The position numbers and the translations under genes were made by a program. Shown in pieces: positions 1 through 9,153 of a DNA stretch of 64,000 nt. Positions within the stretch are counted from its first letter, which is position 1, and each line of letters starts with the position of its first letter. The stretch covers positions 1 through 64,000 of the forward strand of contig NZ_MVHD01000019.1 of assembly GCF_002086635.1 (NCBI RefSeq), written 5' to 3'. The notes beneath the pieces are model-generated. The model was not told the DNA's origin. It worked only from the letters and a program-made list of their open reading frames with translations, and ran no database searches. This DNA is from Mycobacterium alsense (GTDB lineage Bacteria; Actinomycetota; Actinomycetes; Mycobacteriales; Mycobacteriaceae).

Positions 1-1042
1 GGGCCATCTGCGGCGGCGCCGGGGACGACGCGGCTTCGTTGGTGGCCGCGAAGGCGTTGTCGCGGTATTCGGCCGAATGGCGGGCCCGCGCGCGGCGGCC
101 GGCGTCGCTTTCCCGGGGTTCTTGCATGTCTTGCACGTCTCGCATGTCTTGCGCGTCTTGGGCGTCTTGCGCGTCTTGGGCGTCGTAGTGGCGGGCGCGC
201 CCGCCGGCCGACGGCTCACCGTTGGGCGCACCGACCGGGTTGGCGCCGGACCAGTTGCCGCCCGTCGTCCCGGGCGGCATCCACCGCCCCTGCGCCGCGG
301 CGGGCTGCCATTCGTGGGGCTGCGGCTGGGGTTGTGGCTGGGGCTGCGGTTCCGGCGGCGGCGGGGGTGGCGCCGGGCGGCCCCACGGGGATTGGTGCGC
401 GGATACGCGCGGTGCCGACGGCTGCTGGCGGGGTGGCAGCAGCGGTTCCTCGGGCACGTCGATGATCGAGGCTTCGTCGGGGCGGCTGACCGACGTCATC
501 CGGTCGCTGGACACCCAATCCCGGTTGCCCTCGCCGTTGCGCTCCCAGTCGCCGTACGCGCGGGCGCGCGGCGCCTCGGTCTCGTGCGTCTCGAGCGCCG
601 GGTGGTGCTCGAGGTCGGTGTCGAACAGGATCTCCAGGCTGGTCCGCAGCGCGCTCAGCTCCGCCCGCAGGGCCGCCAGGTCGTCGGCAGCCTGGGCGCG
701 AAATTCGGAGGCCAGCTCCCGACGCAGCTGGGACTCGACGGTCAGCTCGTACTCCCGGCGGGCCGAGATCTCCCGGTCCAGCTGCAGGTCGTAGACGAGC
801 TTGAGGTCGCGGACCCTCGACTGGTCCGCATCGCTTTGGCGGCGGTAGAGCACCGAAACGAACGCGCCGGCGACTGCGGCCCACAGCGCCAGGATGACGG
901 CCAGCTTGAGGAGTTCCACCCGATTGGTGAAAACCAGTGCCGAACTGGCCCCCATCGCGAGGACCAACAACGCCGTCAAGAGCACCCAGCCCGGCCTGCG
1001 GCCGCCGCGCCGGGCCCTGGCGCCGCGGGACAGAACGGTCAT
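1..1042 (-). CDS. Membrane-anchored Ala/Arg/Pro-rich protein, 3' end cut by window
   Basis: The reading frame opens at an ATG (CAT at 1040-1042) and stays open to base 1, so the C-terminus lies outside the window. The first about 60 residues hold two hydrophobic stretches, around residues 18-38 and 46-64, so the protein starts with a two-helix membrane anchor. A charged, probably coiled-coil region follows (about residues 68-140, many Arg, Glu, Leu, Gln), then a long low-complexity tail rich in Pro, Gln and Ala. It resembles M. tuberculosis Rv3604c (DUF6779-type) by position and N-terminal sequence as I recall it. It lies downstream of the folate genes on the same strand. The biochemical role is unknown; a cytoplasmic membrane protein with a disordered cytosolic tail is the most I can support. 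Confidence 0.8.
   Translation of the reverse strand, partial: MTVLSRGARARRGGRRPGWVLLTALLVLAMGASSALVFTNRVELLKLAVILALWAAVAGAFVSVLYRRQSDADQSRVRDLKLVYDLQLDREISARREYELTVESQLRRELASEFRAQAADDLAALRAELSALRTSLEILFDTDLEHHPALETHETEAPRARAYGDWERNGEGNRDWVSSDRMTSVSRPDEASIIDVPEEPLLPPRQQPSAPRVSAHQSPWGRPAPPPPPPEPQPQPQPQPQPHEWQPAAAQGRWMPPGTTGGNWSGANPVGAPNGEPSAGGRARHYDAQDAQDAQDAQDMRDVQDMQEPRESDAGRRARARHSAEYRDNAFAATNEAASSPAPPQMA
121..190. repeat. In-frame 9-bp tandem repeat coding for Gln-Asp-Ala-type triplets
   Basis: Seven to eight near-identical 9-bp units (CAAGACGCC/CAAGACGCG/CAAGACATG on the minus strand) lie head to tail inside the edge-cut gene. They encode runs of Gln-Asp-Ala, Gln-Asp-Met and Gln-Asp-Val. 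The period is a multiple of three, so unit gain or loss keeps the frame. Confidence 0.85.
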
Positions 1043-1121
1043 GGCCTGACTGTACCTGTGCGAGGTCAATCAGCGTGTCGCGCGACTCCGGCGATTCTCA
1101 CCGCGGTTGCCCGCGGGGCCG

Positions 1122-1598
1122 CTAGCTTTCCGCGCCCTCGCCGCGCTCGCCGGGATCCTGCGGAGACTTGCAGCAATGCTGCAACCACAAGGCGGCTACC
1201 ACCAACGCCAGGGCGCTGACGGCGGCCACCACGGTCCCGGTGGTGTCCTCCGCGGCGGCCCGCAGCCACGAGCGTCGCGCCAAGACGTACACGAGCACGC
1301 CGATCCACCAGCCCAGCACCAACGCGCCGACCCACGCCGACGCCTTGGCCACCACCACGCTGCGCGCCACCGCCAGCGGGTGCAGCCAGCCCGGGACGGC
1401 GCCGATTTCGCCCTCGCTGATCTTGGTCCGCACGTAGCGCGCCCACAGCGCCTCGGCGATGGCCACCGCGCCCAGCGACAGCCCGGTCCAGACGGTGATG
1501 GGCGGGAACCACCGGTACAGGTTGACGACCACCAGGTAGCCCACGACGGCAGCGCCCACCACCGCGGCCGTCAGGTCACGCTTGCGGGTCGGACCCAT
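1122..1598 (-). CDS. DUF3180 family membrane protein
   Basis: This 158-residue protein has four predicted transmembrane segments: about residues 10-28, 35-50, 85-105 and 122-140. Between the second and third lies a conserved cytosolic stretch (RYVRTKISEGEIG). Length and sequence fit the actinobacterial DUF3180 family (M. tuberculosis Rv3605c, also 158 residues). The ATG at 1596-1598 overlaps the folK stop as ATGA, so it looks like the last translationally coupled member of the folate operon. Its function is not known; constant linkage to folK in actinobacteria is family knowledge. Confidence 0.88.
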   Translation of the reverse strand: MGPTRKRDLTAAVVGAAVVGYLVVVNLYRWFPPITVWTGLSLGAVAIAEALWARYVRTKISEGEIGAVPGWLHPLAVARSVVVAKASAWVGALVLGWWIGVLVYVLARRSWLRAAAEDTTGTVVAAVSALALVVAALWLQHCCKSPQDPGERGEGAES

Positions 1599-2116
1599 CA
1601 GCTCTCGAGCTCGAGAGTCAGGCCGGACAGCCGCACGGCCGCCCGGTCGGCGGGCTCGAGCTCGGCCAGCAGCTGCGCGACCGGACGCGGCCCCTCGGCG
1701 ACCGTCAGCCGTGCGTCCGGCTCGATCGCCAGCCACGGCACCATCACGAAGGCCCGCAGGTGGGCCAGCGGGTGCGGCAGCGTCAGGCTGGGCTCGCGGG
1801 CGATCACCTCGATGCCGTCGTAGCAGGCGATCAGGTCGACGTCGAGGGTGCGCGGGCCCCAGCGTTCGCCGCGGACCCGGCCCGCCGCTCGCTCGAACTC
1901 CTGCGCCCGCCGCAGCCAGGCCGGTCCGTCGCACGCCGGGTCCTCGGCGATGAGCACCGCGTTGAGGAACGGCGCCTGCTCGACGCGGCCCCAGGGGTCC
2001 GTCTCGTAGACGGGCGAAACCGCGACCACCGCCTTGCCGAGCCCGTCGACGACCGACTGCAGCCGCGCCAGCCGGTCCCCGAGATTGGACCCGATCGACA
2101 GCACCACGCGGCTCAT
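1598..2116 (-). CDS. folK: 2-amino-4-hydroxy-6-hydroxymethyldihydropteridine pyrophosphokinase
   Basis: FolK transfers pyrophosphate from ATP to 6-hydroxymethyl-7,8-dihydropterin, giving the substrate of dihydropteroate synthase in cytosolic folate synthesis. The 172-residue protein shows the family signatures: SIGSNLGDR near the N-terminus for pterin binding and [12 protein letters not shown] around residues 85-96 for ATP and metal binding, then [15 protein letters not shown]. The ATG at 2114-2116 overlaps the folB stop by four bases. It sits in the conserved order folE-folP-folB-folK. An internal start is unlikely because the SIGSNLGD motif begins at residue 7. Confidence 0.96.
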   Translation of the reverse strand: MSRVVLSIGSNLGDRLARLQSVVDGLGKAVVAVSPVYETDPWGRVEQAPFLNAVLIAEDPACDGPAWLRRAQEFERAAGRVRGERWGPRTLDVDLIACYDGIEVIAREPSLTLPHPLAHLRAFVMVPWLAIEPDARLTVAEGPRPVAQLLAELEPADRAAVRLSGLTLELES

Positions 2117-2514
2117 GACTCCCCGCCCGCCGGGATCACCGCCCCGCGCCCGCCGCGCCGCGACCGCCGAACCACCACGGCGACGTCGGCGAACTGATGC
2201 GCGATGGGGGCCTGGGGCTTGTGGATCGCCACCTCCACGGCGTGCACGCGGTGGTCGCCCATCACCCGGTCGGCGATGTCGCCGCCGACCGCTTCGATCA
2301 GGTTGCGCGGGGGCCCCGCGACGACGTCGGCGGCCAGCTGGGCCAGCGCGGCGTAGTCGTAGGTGTGGATCAGCTGGTCGCTTTCGGCGGCGTCGGCCAG
2401 GTCGATCCACACGGTGATGTCGACGACGAAGTCCTGCCCGACGGCGCGCTCGTGGTCGAAGACTCCGTGTCGACCACGAACCGTCAAGCCGCGCAACTCG
2501 ATTCGGTCAGCCAT
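2113..2514 (-). CDS. folB: Dihydroneopterin aldolase
   Basis: FolB converts 7,8-dihydroneopterin to 6-hydroxymethyldihydropterin plus glycolaldehyde. The 133 residues cover the whole family, which forms a tunnelling-fold octamer. The N-terminal block RGRHGVF and the C-terminal block AIHKP (with the catalytic Lys) are both present. The gene overlaps folP by 8 bases upstream and folK by 4 bases downstream, so the four folate genes are probably translated as one coupled unit. The M. tuberculosis counterpart is Rv3607c (folX/folB). Confidence 0.95.
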   Translation of the reverse strand: MADRIELRGLTVRGRHGVFDHERAVGQDFVVDITVWIDLADAAESDQLIHTYDYAALAQLAADVVAGPPRNLIEAVGGDIADRVMGDHRVHAVEVAIHKPQAPIAHQFADVAVVVRRSRRGGRGAVIPAGGES

Positions 2515-3340
2515 TCGACCCGCCTTGTTTCCAAGCCCCGACGACCTTGATGGCGTCGACCGACGCGCGCACGTCGTGCACCCGCACCCCCCACGCGCCG
2601 TAGAGGGCGGCCAGCGCGGAGATCACCGCGGTCGCGGTTTCGCGCCCGTCGGGCGGTCGCGGCGACCCGTCGGGCCCGGCCAGCAACGTACCCAGGAACC
2701 GCTTGCGCGAGGCGCCCAGCAGCACCGGGATCCCGGTGGCGATCAGCTGCGGCAGCGCGTGCAGCAGCGCCCAATTGTGTTGTCCCGTCTTGGCGAAGCC
2801 GAGCCCGGGGTCGATCACCAGGTTGTCGGGGTCGACGCCGGCGGCCACCGCGTCGTCGACGCTGGCGAGCAACTCGGCGCGTACCTCGGCCACCACGTCA
2901 CGATAATCCGGTGCCCGGTGCGGGCGCTCGGACGACACCGACCGCCAGTGCATCAGCACCCACGGCACACCGGCCTCGGCCAGCAGCGGCGCCATCGCGG
3001 GATCGGCCCGACCCCCCGACACGTCGTTGACGATCTGCGCGCCGCTCTGTAGGGCCGCCCGCGCCACGTCGGCGTGCATGGTGTCGATGCTGACGGTAAC
3101 GCCCTGGGCGGCAAGTTGTTTGATGACCGGAACCACGCGGGACGCCTCGGCCCGCGGGTCGATGCGGGCGGCACCGGGCCGGGTCGACTCGCCCCCGACA
3201 TCGACGACCCCGGCCCCCTCGGCGACCATCGCCAGGCCGTGCGCGACGGCGTGCTCGGCGTCGAGATAGCGTCCGCCGTCCGAGAACGAGTCGTCAGTGA
3301 CGTTGAGGACTCCCATAACCTGCACAGGCGCCGGGCTCAC
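2507..3340 (-). CDS. folP: Dihydropteroate synthase
   Basis: This is the TIM-barrel enzyme that joins p-aminobenzoate to hydroxymethyldihydropterin pyrophosphate, the target of sulfonamides and dapsone. The 277-residue protein carries [11 protein letters not shown] (residues 13-23, diphosphate/Mg loop), [11 protein letters not shown] (pABA/sulfonamide loop), SIDTM and GASRKRFLG. The length agrees with FolP1 of M. tuberculosis (280 residues). The second mycobacterial paralogue, FolP2, is not expected in this context. The ATG overlaps the folE stop by four bases. Residues in the sulfonamide loop look normal, so no resistance change is evident by eye. Confidence 0.96.
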   Translation of the reverse strand: MSPAPVQVMGVLNVTDDSFSDGGRYLDAEHAVAHGLAMVAEGAGVVDVGGESTRPGAARIDPRAEASRVVPVIKQLAAQGVTVSIDTMHADVARAALQSGAQIVNDVSGGRADPAMAPLLAEAGVPWVLMHWRSVSSERPHRAPDYRDVVAEVRAELLASVDDAVAAGVDPDNLVIDPGLGFAKTGQHNWALLHALPQLIATGIPVLLGASRKRFLGTLLAGPDGSPRPPDGRETATAVISALAALYGAWGVRVHDVRASVDAIKVVGAWKQGGSNG

Positions 3341-3969
3341 TTACGCAGGATGAGGTCGAGCGCTTCGGCCCGAGAGGCGGCACTGGTCTTGAACAGTCCG
3401 CGCACCGCCGACGTCGTGGTGACGGCGCCGGGTTTGCGCACGCCGCGCATCGCCATGCACAGGTGCTCCGCCTCGACCACGACGATCACCCCGCGCGGAT
3501 CGAGCTTGCTGACCAGGGCGTCGGCGATCTGGCTGGTGAGCCTCTCCTGAACCTGCGGTCGCTTGGCGTACAAATCCACCAGCCGGGCGATCTTCGACAG
3601 CCCGGTGACCCTGCCGTCGTGTCCGGGGATGTAGCCGACGTGGGCCACCCCGTGGAAGGACACCAGGTGGTGCTCGCAGGTGGAGTACAGCGGGATTTCC
3701 TTAACGATCACCATCTCGTCGTGATCCTCGTCGAACATCGTGTTCAACACGCTGTCCGGGTCGGTGTAGAGCCCGGCGAACATTTCGCGGTATGCGCGGG
3801 CCACCCGGGCCGGGGTGTCCTGCAAGCCGTTTCGGTCGGGGTCTTCGCCGATCGCATACAGCAGCTCACGGATGGCGGCCTCGGCCCGCTGCTGGTCGAA
3901 GTTGCGGATGCGGGCGGGCGCGGTGTGGGTACCGGGTCCCAGATCGGCTCCCAAATCCGGTAGCGCCAT
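3337..3969 (-). CDS. folE: GTP cyclohydrolase I
   Basis: FolE opens the imidazole ring of GTP to make 7,8-dihydroneopterin triphosphate, the first folate step. It is a toroidal homodecamer with one zinc per active site. The zinc ligands are visible as Cys98 and His101 in STCEHH and Cys171 in [10 protein letters not shown]. The 210-residue length is slightly longer than the M. tuberculosis protein. It is the first gene of the folate cluster, 15 bases downstream of ftsH. It may be co-transcribed from an ftsH promoter, because there is little room for its own. Confidence 0.96.
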   Translation of the reverse strand: MALPDLGADLGPGTHTAPARIRNFDQQRAEAAIRELLYAIGEDPDRNGLQDTPARVARAYREMFAGLYTDPDSVLNTMFDEDHDEMVIVKEIPLYSTCEHHLVSFHGVAHVGYIPGHDGRVTGLSKIARLVDLYAKRPQVQERLTSQIADALVSKLDPRGVIVVVEAEHLCMAMRGVRKPGAVTTTSAVRGLFKTSAASRAEALDLILRK

Positions 3970-3984
3970 CGGATCCTCCGTTCG

Positions 3985-6366
3985 TCAGCCGTGCGCCGGC
4001 GGGTTGGACCGGCTCACGTCATCGTCCGGCTGCTCGGGCGATTTTCCGGTTTCCTGCGTGGGCTGGCCCGGCGGCGGATAGGGCGGATAGGGCGGGTAAG
4101 GAGGGTATGTCGCCTGGCCCTGACCCGGATAGCTCGGCGCCGGCCGCGGCCAATATGGCTGCTGCGGGTGCGGCGCCGGGGGCGGTGCGGGCGGGTACCA
4201 GTTATTCGGCGGCTGCTGCTGCTGTTGCTGCTGTTGCGGCGGCGGCCATCCCGGCGCGTGCCAGCCCGCCGGCGCACCGTAGTCCGGCTGGGTCGGGCCA
4301 CTGGGAACGGGCTGCCGATGGCCACCGCCATGAGAACCGTTGGCGCCGTGGGGGTTTCTGTCGGCCTCGACCCGCGCCGCCTCCTCGCTGGCCCGCGCGA
4401 TCGCGGCCTTGAAGGCCGGCTCGGCGACCGGCGGCGGCCAGGGCTCGCCTCGCTCGATGGCCAGCTCGCCCGGCGTCTTGATCGGCGGCTTGTCCGACGG
4501 GATGCGGCCGCCGAAGTCGTCGAACATGGTGAGCCGGGGCCGCTTTTGCACGTCGGCGAAGATGGCTTCGAGCTCCGGGCGGTGCAGCGTCTCCTTTTCC
4601 AGCAGCTCGCCGGCCAGCGTGTCGAGCACATCACGGTACTCGGTGAGGATCTCCCAGGCCTCGGTGTGCGCGGCCTCGATCAGCTTGCGCACCTCGTCGT
4701 CGATGTCGCGGGCGACCTCGTGGGAGTAGTCCGCCTGGGTCCCCATGGTGCGGCCCAGGAACGGGTCGCCGTGCTCGGTGCCGTATTTGACCGCGCCGAG
4801 CTTGGAACTCATCCCGAATTCGGTGACCATCGCGCGGGCGACCTTGGTGGCCTGCTCGATGTCGGACACCGCGCCCGTCGTGGGTTCGCGGAACACCAGT
4901 TCCTCGGCGGCGCGGCCACCCATCGCGAATACCAGCTGCGCGATCATCTCCGAGCGGGTCCGCAGGCCCTTGTCCTCCTCGGGCACCGCGACCGCGTGCC
5001 CGCCGGTGCGTCCGCGCGCCAGGATCGTCACCTTGTAGACCGGGTCGATGTCCGGCATGGCCCAGGCCGCCAGGGTGTGCCCGCCCTCGTGGTAGGCGGT
5101 GATCTTCTTTTCCTGCTCGCTGATGATGCGGCCCTTGCGGCGCGGCCCGCCGATCACCCGGTCCACCGCCTCCTCGAGCGCCGGTCCGGTGATGACGGTG
5201 CCGTTCTCCCGCGCGGTCAGCAGGGCCGCCTCGTTGATCACGTTGGCCAGGTCGGCGCCGGTCATGCCGACGGTGCGCTTGGCCAGGCCGTCGAGGTCGG
5301 CGTCCGGCGCGATCGGCTTGCCCTTGGAATGCACCCGCAGGACGGCGCGGCGCCCGGCCAGGTCCGGGTTGCTGACCGGGATCTGCCGGTCGAAGCGACC
5401 GGGGCGCAGCAGCGCGGGGTCGAGGATGTCGGGCCGGTTGGTGGCGGCGATCAGGATGACGCCGGCGCGGTCGCCGAACCCGTCCATCTCGACCAGCAGC
5501 TGGTTGAGCGTCTGCTCGCGCTCGTCGTGGCCGCCGCCCAGGCCCGCGCCGCGCTGGCGGCCCACCGCGTCGATCTCGTCGACGAAGATGATGCAGGGGC
5601 TGTTCTGCTTGGCCTGCTCGAACAGGTCCCGCACGCGCGAGGCGCCCACGCCGACGAACATCTCGACGAAGTCCGAGCCCGAAATCGTGAAGAACGGAAC
5701 TCCGGCCTCGCCGGCGACCGCGCGGGCCAGCAGCGTCTTGCCGGTGCCGGGCGGCCCGTAGAGCAGCACGCCCTTGGGGATCTTGGCGCCCAGGGCCTGG
5801 TACCGGCTGGGGTTCTGCAGGAAGTCTTTGATCTCGTAGAGCTCCTCGACCGCCTCGTCGACGCCGGCGACGTCGGCGAACGTGGTCTTGGGCATGTCCT
5901 TGTTGAGCATCTTGGCCCGCGACTTGCCGAACCCGAAGCCCATCCGGGCGCCGCCCTGCATCCGCGAGAACATCACGAACAACCCGACCAGCAACAGCAG
6001 CGGCAGCACGTAGACCAGCAGCTCGCCCAGGATGCTGCCCTGGTTCACGACGGTGCTGACTTTGGCGTTTTTCGCCGTGAGCGAATTGAACAGGTCGACG
6101 GCGTATCCGCTGGGGTATTTGGTGATGACCTTGTCGGAATTGTCGGTGTCCTTGTTGCCCTTCTTCAGGGTCAACCGCAATTGCTGCTCGCGGTCGTCGA
6201 TCTGCGCGCTCTTGACGTTGTCGCCGCTGATCTGGGCCACCGCCACCGACGTGTCGACGGGCTTGTAGCCGCGGGTGTCGTCGCTGAAGTAAAAAAACGA
6301 CCAACCCAGCACCGCCACGACGGCGATCGCCGTGACCGTGCGAATCACGTTTTTCCGGTTCATCAA
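3985..6366 (-). CDS. ftsH: ATP-dependent membrane zinc metalloprotease FtsH
   Basis: FtsH is a hexameric AAA+ protease that degrades misfolded membrane proteins and some cytosolic regulators. Two transmembrane segments (about residues 8-27 and 113-134) flank an extracytoplasmic domain. The AAA module has Walker A GPPGTGKT at 204-211, Walker B IIFVDEID at 259-266 and the second region of homology at about 308-326. The zinc site HEGGH is at 426-430. At 793 residues it is longer than the M. tuberculosis protein (about 760). The extra length is a Pro/Gln/Tyr-rich tail with eight consecutive Gln and a Tyr-Pro-Pro repeat, presumably disordered. It opens with two Met codons; the first is used here. 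Confidence 0.97.
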   Translation of the reverse strand: MMNRKNVIRTVTAIAVVAVLGWSFFYFSDDTRGYKPVDTSVAVAQISGDNVKSAQIDDREQQLRLTLKKGNKDTDNSDKVITKYPSGYAVDLFNSLTAKNAKVSTVVNQGSILGELLVYVLPLLLLVGLFVMFSRMQGGARMGFGFGKSRAKMLNKDMPKTTFADVAGVDEAVEELYEIKDFLQNPSRYQALGAKIPKGVLLYGPPGTGKTLLARAVAGEAGVPFFTISGSDFVEMFVGVGASRVRDLFEQAKQNSPCIIFVDEIDAVGRQRGAGLGGGHDEREQTLNQLLVEMDGFGDRAGVILIAATNRPDILDPALLRPGRFDRQIPVSNPDLAGRRAVLRVHSKGKPIAPDADLDGLAKRTVGMTGADLANVINEAALLTARENGTVITGPALEEAVDRVIGGPRRKGRIISEQEKKITAYHEGGHTLAAWAMPDIDPVYKVTILARGRTGGHAVAVPEEDKGLRTRSEMIAQLVFAMGGRAAEELVFREPTTGAVSDIEQATKVARAMVTEFGMSSKLGAVKYGTEHGDPFLGRTMGTQADYSHEVARDIDDEVRKLIEAAHTEAWEILTEYRDVLDTLAGELLEKETLHRPELEAIFADVQKRPRLTMFDDFGGRIPSDKPPIKTPGELAIERGEPWPPPVAEPAFKAAIARASEEAARVEADRNPHGANGSHGGGHRQPVPSGPTQPDYGAPAGWHAPGWPPPQQQQQQQQPPNNWYPPAPPPAPHPQQPYWPRPAPSYPGQGQATYPPYPPYPPYPPPGQPTQETGKSPEQPDDDVSRSNPPAHG

Positions 6367-6435
6367 TTCATCGGCCTCGTCGGCCAGGTCCTTCCCCGTA
6401 CACGAAGCTGGTAAAAGTCCAGGCTACCGCTCTAG

Positions 6436-6536
6436 GCGATCGCCAGCCCCGGCGGAGCCGGGGCGCAGCGGGTCGCCGCCATTCGGCACAGCGCGATCGC
6501 CAGCCCCGGCGGAGCCGGGGCGCAGCGGGTCGCCGC
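6436..6536. repeat. Two direct copies of a 44-bp GC-rich hairpin repeat
   Basis: Bases 6436-6479 and 6493-6536 are identical over 44 bp. Each copy contains CCCCGGC-GGA-GCCGGGG, a perfect 7-bp stem with a 3-base loop. The pair fills the gap between the ftsH start and the stop of the VOC gene, both on the minus strand. It could act as a terminator or RNA-stabilising element for the VOC transcript, or be a dispersed intergenic repeat. It also crowds the ftsH promoter region. Confidence 0.85.
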
Positions 6537-6541
6537 GGGAA

Positions 6542-6922
6542 TCACTCGTAGTAGCGAGCCTCGACGACATTGTCGTCGGGATCGGCGAAGTAGTACGTCT
6601 GCGGCGACCACCCCCGGGCCCCGAAGCTGTGCTTCAGCCGCCGGCTGGTGTCCACGCCCTCGGCCTGCAGGCGCGCATCCAGCGCGTCGAATTCCTCTTT
6701 CGACACCGCAATGCAGATGTGGTTGACGGGCTGCCCGTCGCTACCCTCAGCCAGCGGCATCAAATCGATGATCGTCTCGTCGCACACCCGCACGCTCGGG
6801 AACGGCGCCTCGCCGGCCTCGAACTCCGCCAACCGCAGCGGCGCGAGCCCGACCACCCTCGAGTAGAAGTCCACCGAAGCGCGCGGGTCCCTCGTCCACA
6901 GAACCACGTGGTCCAATCGCAT
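6542..6922 (-). CDS. VOC (glyoxalase/bleomycin-resistance fold) family protein
   Basis: This 126-residue single-module VOC protein has two beta-alpha-beta-beta-beta repeats. Likely metal ligands are His5 (RLDHVV), His68 (VNHICIAV) and Glu121 (NVVEARYY), consistent with a metal-dependent lyase, isomerase or dioxygenase-like protein. The substrate cannot be read from sequence. ATG 6920-6922 is preferred to an upstream TTG because the fold begins directly at MRLDHV. It diverges from ephA with 75 bp between them. M. tuberculosis carries the espACD region between ftsH and ephA, so this gene marks a locus difference. Confidence 0.85.
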   Translation of the reverse strand: MRLDHVVLWTRDPRASVDFYSRVVGLAPLRLAEFEAGEAPFPSVRVCDETIIDLMPLAEGSDGQPVNHICIAVSKEEFDALDARLQAEGVDTSRRLKHSFGARGWSPQTYYFADPDDNVVEARYYE

Positions 6923-6997
6923 CCCCAATTATGGTGCGCGGCGGTGCGCAGGCACCAAGCCCTTTCTCAGTCCGGGCCCGTGTGATTTGGTGAGACC

Positions 6998-7966
6998 GTG
7001 CGTTCATCAACCGAACGGTTAGTAGATACCAATGGCATTCACCTCCGAGTGTTCGAGGCGGGAGACCGCGGCGCTCCCGTCGTGCTGCTGGCCCACGGCT
7101 TTCCCGAGCTCGCGTATTCCTGGCGCCACCAGATACCGGCGCTGGCCGAGGCCGGCTACCACGTGCTGGCGCCCGATCAGCGCGGCTACGGCGGCTCGTC
7201 GCGACCGGACGCGATCGAGGCCTACAACGTTCACGCGCTGACCGCGGACCTGGTCGGCCTGCTCGACGACGTCGGCGCCGAGCGCGCCGTCTGGATCGGG
7301 CACGACTGGGGCGCCGCGGTGGTGTGGAACGCTCCGCTGCTGCATCCCGACCGGGTCGCGGGTGTCGCCGCGCTCAGCGTGCCCGCGACGCCGCGCTCGA
7401 AGGTGGCGCCCACTGCGAGGTGGCGCGAGATCTTCGGCGAGAACTTCTTCTACATCCTCTATTTCCAGGAGCCCGGCGTCGCCGATGCCGAGCTCAATGC
7501 CGACCCCGCGCGCTTCCTGCGCCGGATGATGGGCAGTGCGGGATCATCCGGCGACGAGGCCGCCGGGCTGCGGATGCTCGCCCCGGGCCCGGAAGGCTTC
7601 GTCGATCGCATTCCCGAACCCGACCGCCTGCCGGACTGGATCAGCCAGGACGAGCTGGACCACTACATCGCCGAATTTTCCCGCACCGGATTCACCGGCG
7701 GGTTGAACTGGTACCGCAATTTCGACCGCAATTGGGAGACCACCGCCGACCTCGCCGGCGCGAAAATCGCTGTGCCGTGCCTGTTTATCGGCGGATCGGC
7801 CGATCCGGTCCTGGGCTTCACCCGCGCCGACCGCGCGTCGGAGGTGATCTCCGGGCCCTACCGCGAGGTGATGCTCGACGGCGCGGGGCACTGGCTGCAG
7901 CAGGAGCGTCCCGACGAAGTCAACAAGATCCTGCTGGAATTCCTCGACGAATTGGAGCTGCGATGA
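6998..7966 (+). CDS. ephA: Epoxide hydrolase EphA
   Basis: An alpha/beta-hydrolase that opens epoxides to vicinal diols in the cytosol. The 322 residues match EphA in length. HGFP at 33-36 forms the oxyanion-hole motif, the nucleophile is Asp103 in GHDWGAAV, and the catalytic His is His298 in GAGHWLQ. The charge-relay acid is probably the Asp in GGSADPV (about residue 269). The stop overlaps the ATG of the next gene (ATGA), so epoxide hydrolysis is coupled to a flavin monooxygenase and an alcohol dehydrogenase in one operon. Confidence 0.93.
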   Translation: MRSSTERLVDTNGIHLRVFEAGDRGAPVVLLAHGFPELAYSWRHQIPALAEAGYHVLAPDQRGYGGSSRPDAIEAYNVHALTADLVGLLDDVGAERAVWIGHDWGAAVVWNAPLLHPDRVAGVAALSVPATPRSKVAPTARWREIFGENFFYILYFQEPGVADAELNADPARFLRRMMGSAGSSGDEAAGLRMLAPGPEGFVDRIPEPDRLPDWISQDELDHYIAEFSRTGFTGGLNWYRNFDRNWETTADLAGAKIAVPCLFIGGSADPVLGFTRADRASEVISGPYREVMLDGAGHWLQQERPDEVNKILLEFLDELELR

Positions 7967-9153
7967 CCAAGCCACTGCGCTTCGGCGTATTCATCACGCC
8001 GTTTCATCCCGTTGGCCAATCCCCCACGGTGGCACTGGAATACGACATGGAACGGGTCGTCGCGCTGGACCGCCTCGGCTTCGACGAAGCCTGGTTCGGC
8101 GAGCACCACTCCGGCGGCTACGAGCTGATCGCCTGCCCGGAGGTGTTCATCGCGGCCGCGGCCGAGCGGACCAAGCACATCCGGCTGGGCACGGGCGTGG
8201 TGTCGCTGCCCTACCACCACCCGCTGATGGTCGCCGACCGCTGGGTGCTGCTGGACCACCTGACCCGCGGCCGGGTCATGTTCGGCACCGGCCCGGGCGC
8301 GCTGCCGTCGGACGCGTACATGATGGGCATCGACCCCGTCGAGCAGCGGCGGATGATGCAGGAATCCCTCGACGCGATCCTGGCGCTGTTCCGCGCCGCG
8401 CCCGACGAGCGGATCGACCGCCACTCCGACTGGTTCACGCTGCGCGACGCGCAGCTGCACATCCGCCCCTACACCTGGCCGTACCCCGAGATCGCCACGG
8501 CGGCAATGATTTCGCCGTCCGGGCCGCGGCTGGCCGGCGCGCTGGGCACATCGCTGCTGTCGCTGTCGATGTCGGTGCCCGGGGGCTACGCCGCACTGGA
8601 GAACACCTGGGAGGTGGTGCGCGAGCAGGCGGCCAAGGTCGGCCGCGACGAGCCGGACCGCGCCGACTGGCGGGTCCTGAGCATCATGCACATCGCCGAC
8701 AGCCGGGAGCAGGCGATCGACGATTGCACCTACGGGCTGCAGGATTTCGCCAACTACTTCGGCGCCGCCGGGTTCGTTCCGCTGGCCAACGAGGTGGACG
8801 GCGCCGCCCAGACGCCGCACGAGTTCGTCGCGGACTACGCGGCAAAAGGCAATTGCTGCATCGGCACACCCGACGACGCGATCGCGCACATCGAAGACCT
8901 GATCGAACGGTCGGGCGGCTTCGGAACGCTGCTGATGCTCGGCCACGACTGGGCGTCGCCCGAAGCGACCTACCACTGCTATGACCTGATGGCCCGCAAG
9001 GTGATTCCACACTTCAAGGGTCAGCTCGAAGCGTCGCGGTCGTCGCACGACTGGGCCAAGGGCAAGCGCGACCAGCTGATCGGCCGGGCCGGCGAGGCCG
9101 TCGTGAAGGCCATCACCGAGCATGTCGGAGAGCAGGAAGGGCGGTCCAGCTGA
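7963..9153 (+). CDS. Luciferase-like (LLM class) flavin-dependent monooxygenase
   Basis: This 396-residue protein of the bacterial luciferase superfamily resembles M. tuberculosis Rv3618. The barrel start (RFGVFITPFHPVG) and the EAWFGEHH segment near residue 45 are typical of the flavin-binding core, and the RIRLGTGV-like strand is present as HIRLGTGVVSLPYHHP. It probably uses reduced FMN or F420 from a partner reductase; which one cannot be told. ATG 7963 overlaps the ephA stop, and the stop overlaps the next ATG (TGATG), so the three genes are tightly coupled. The likely substrate is an alkene, ketone or terpenoid whose product goes to EphA or the dehydrogenase. Confidence 0.9.
   Translation: MTKPLRFGVFITPFHPVGQSPTVALEYDMERVVALDRLGFDEAWFGEHHSGGYELIACPEVFIAAAAERTKHIRLGTGVVSLPYHHPLMVADRWVLLDHLTRGRVMFGTGPGALPSDAYMMGIDPVEQRRMMQESLDAILALFRAAPDERIDRHSDWFTLRDAQLHIRPYTWPYPEIATAAMISPSGPRLAGALGTSLLSLSMSVPGGYAALENTWEVVREQAAKVGRDEPDRADWRVLSIMHIADSREQAIDDCTYGLQDFANYFGAAGFVPLANEVDGAAQTPHEFVADYAAKGNCCIGTPDDAIAHIEDLIERSGGFGTLLMLGHDWASPEATYHCYDLMARKVIPHFKGQLEASRSSHDWAKGKRDQLIGRAGEAVVKAITEHVGEQEGRSS

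Noticed and set aside
4631..6304. A second long minus-strand frame inside ftsH
   Set aside because: Same strand, shifted frame; the Arg/Pro-rich translation is typical of frame-shifted high-GC coding sequence, while the ftsH frame carries all motifs.
3991..6414. An 807-codon open frame on the plus strand opposite ftsH
   Set aside because: It is an antisense shadow of a highly conserved gene, produced by GC-biased third positions. Its translation is Arg/Gly/Val/His-rich with no domain.
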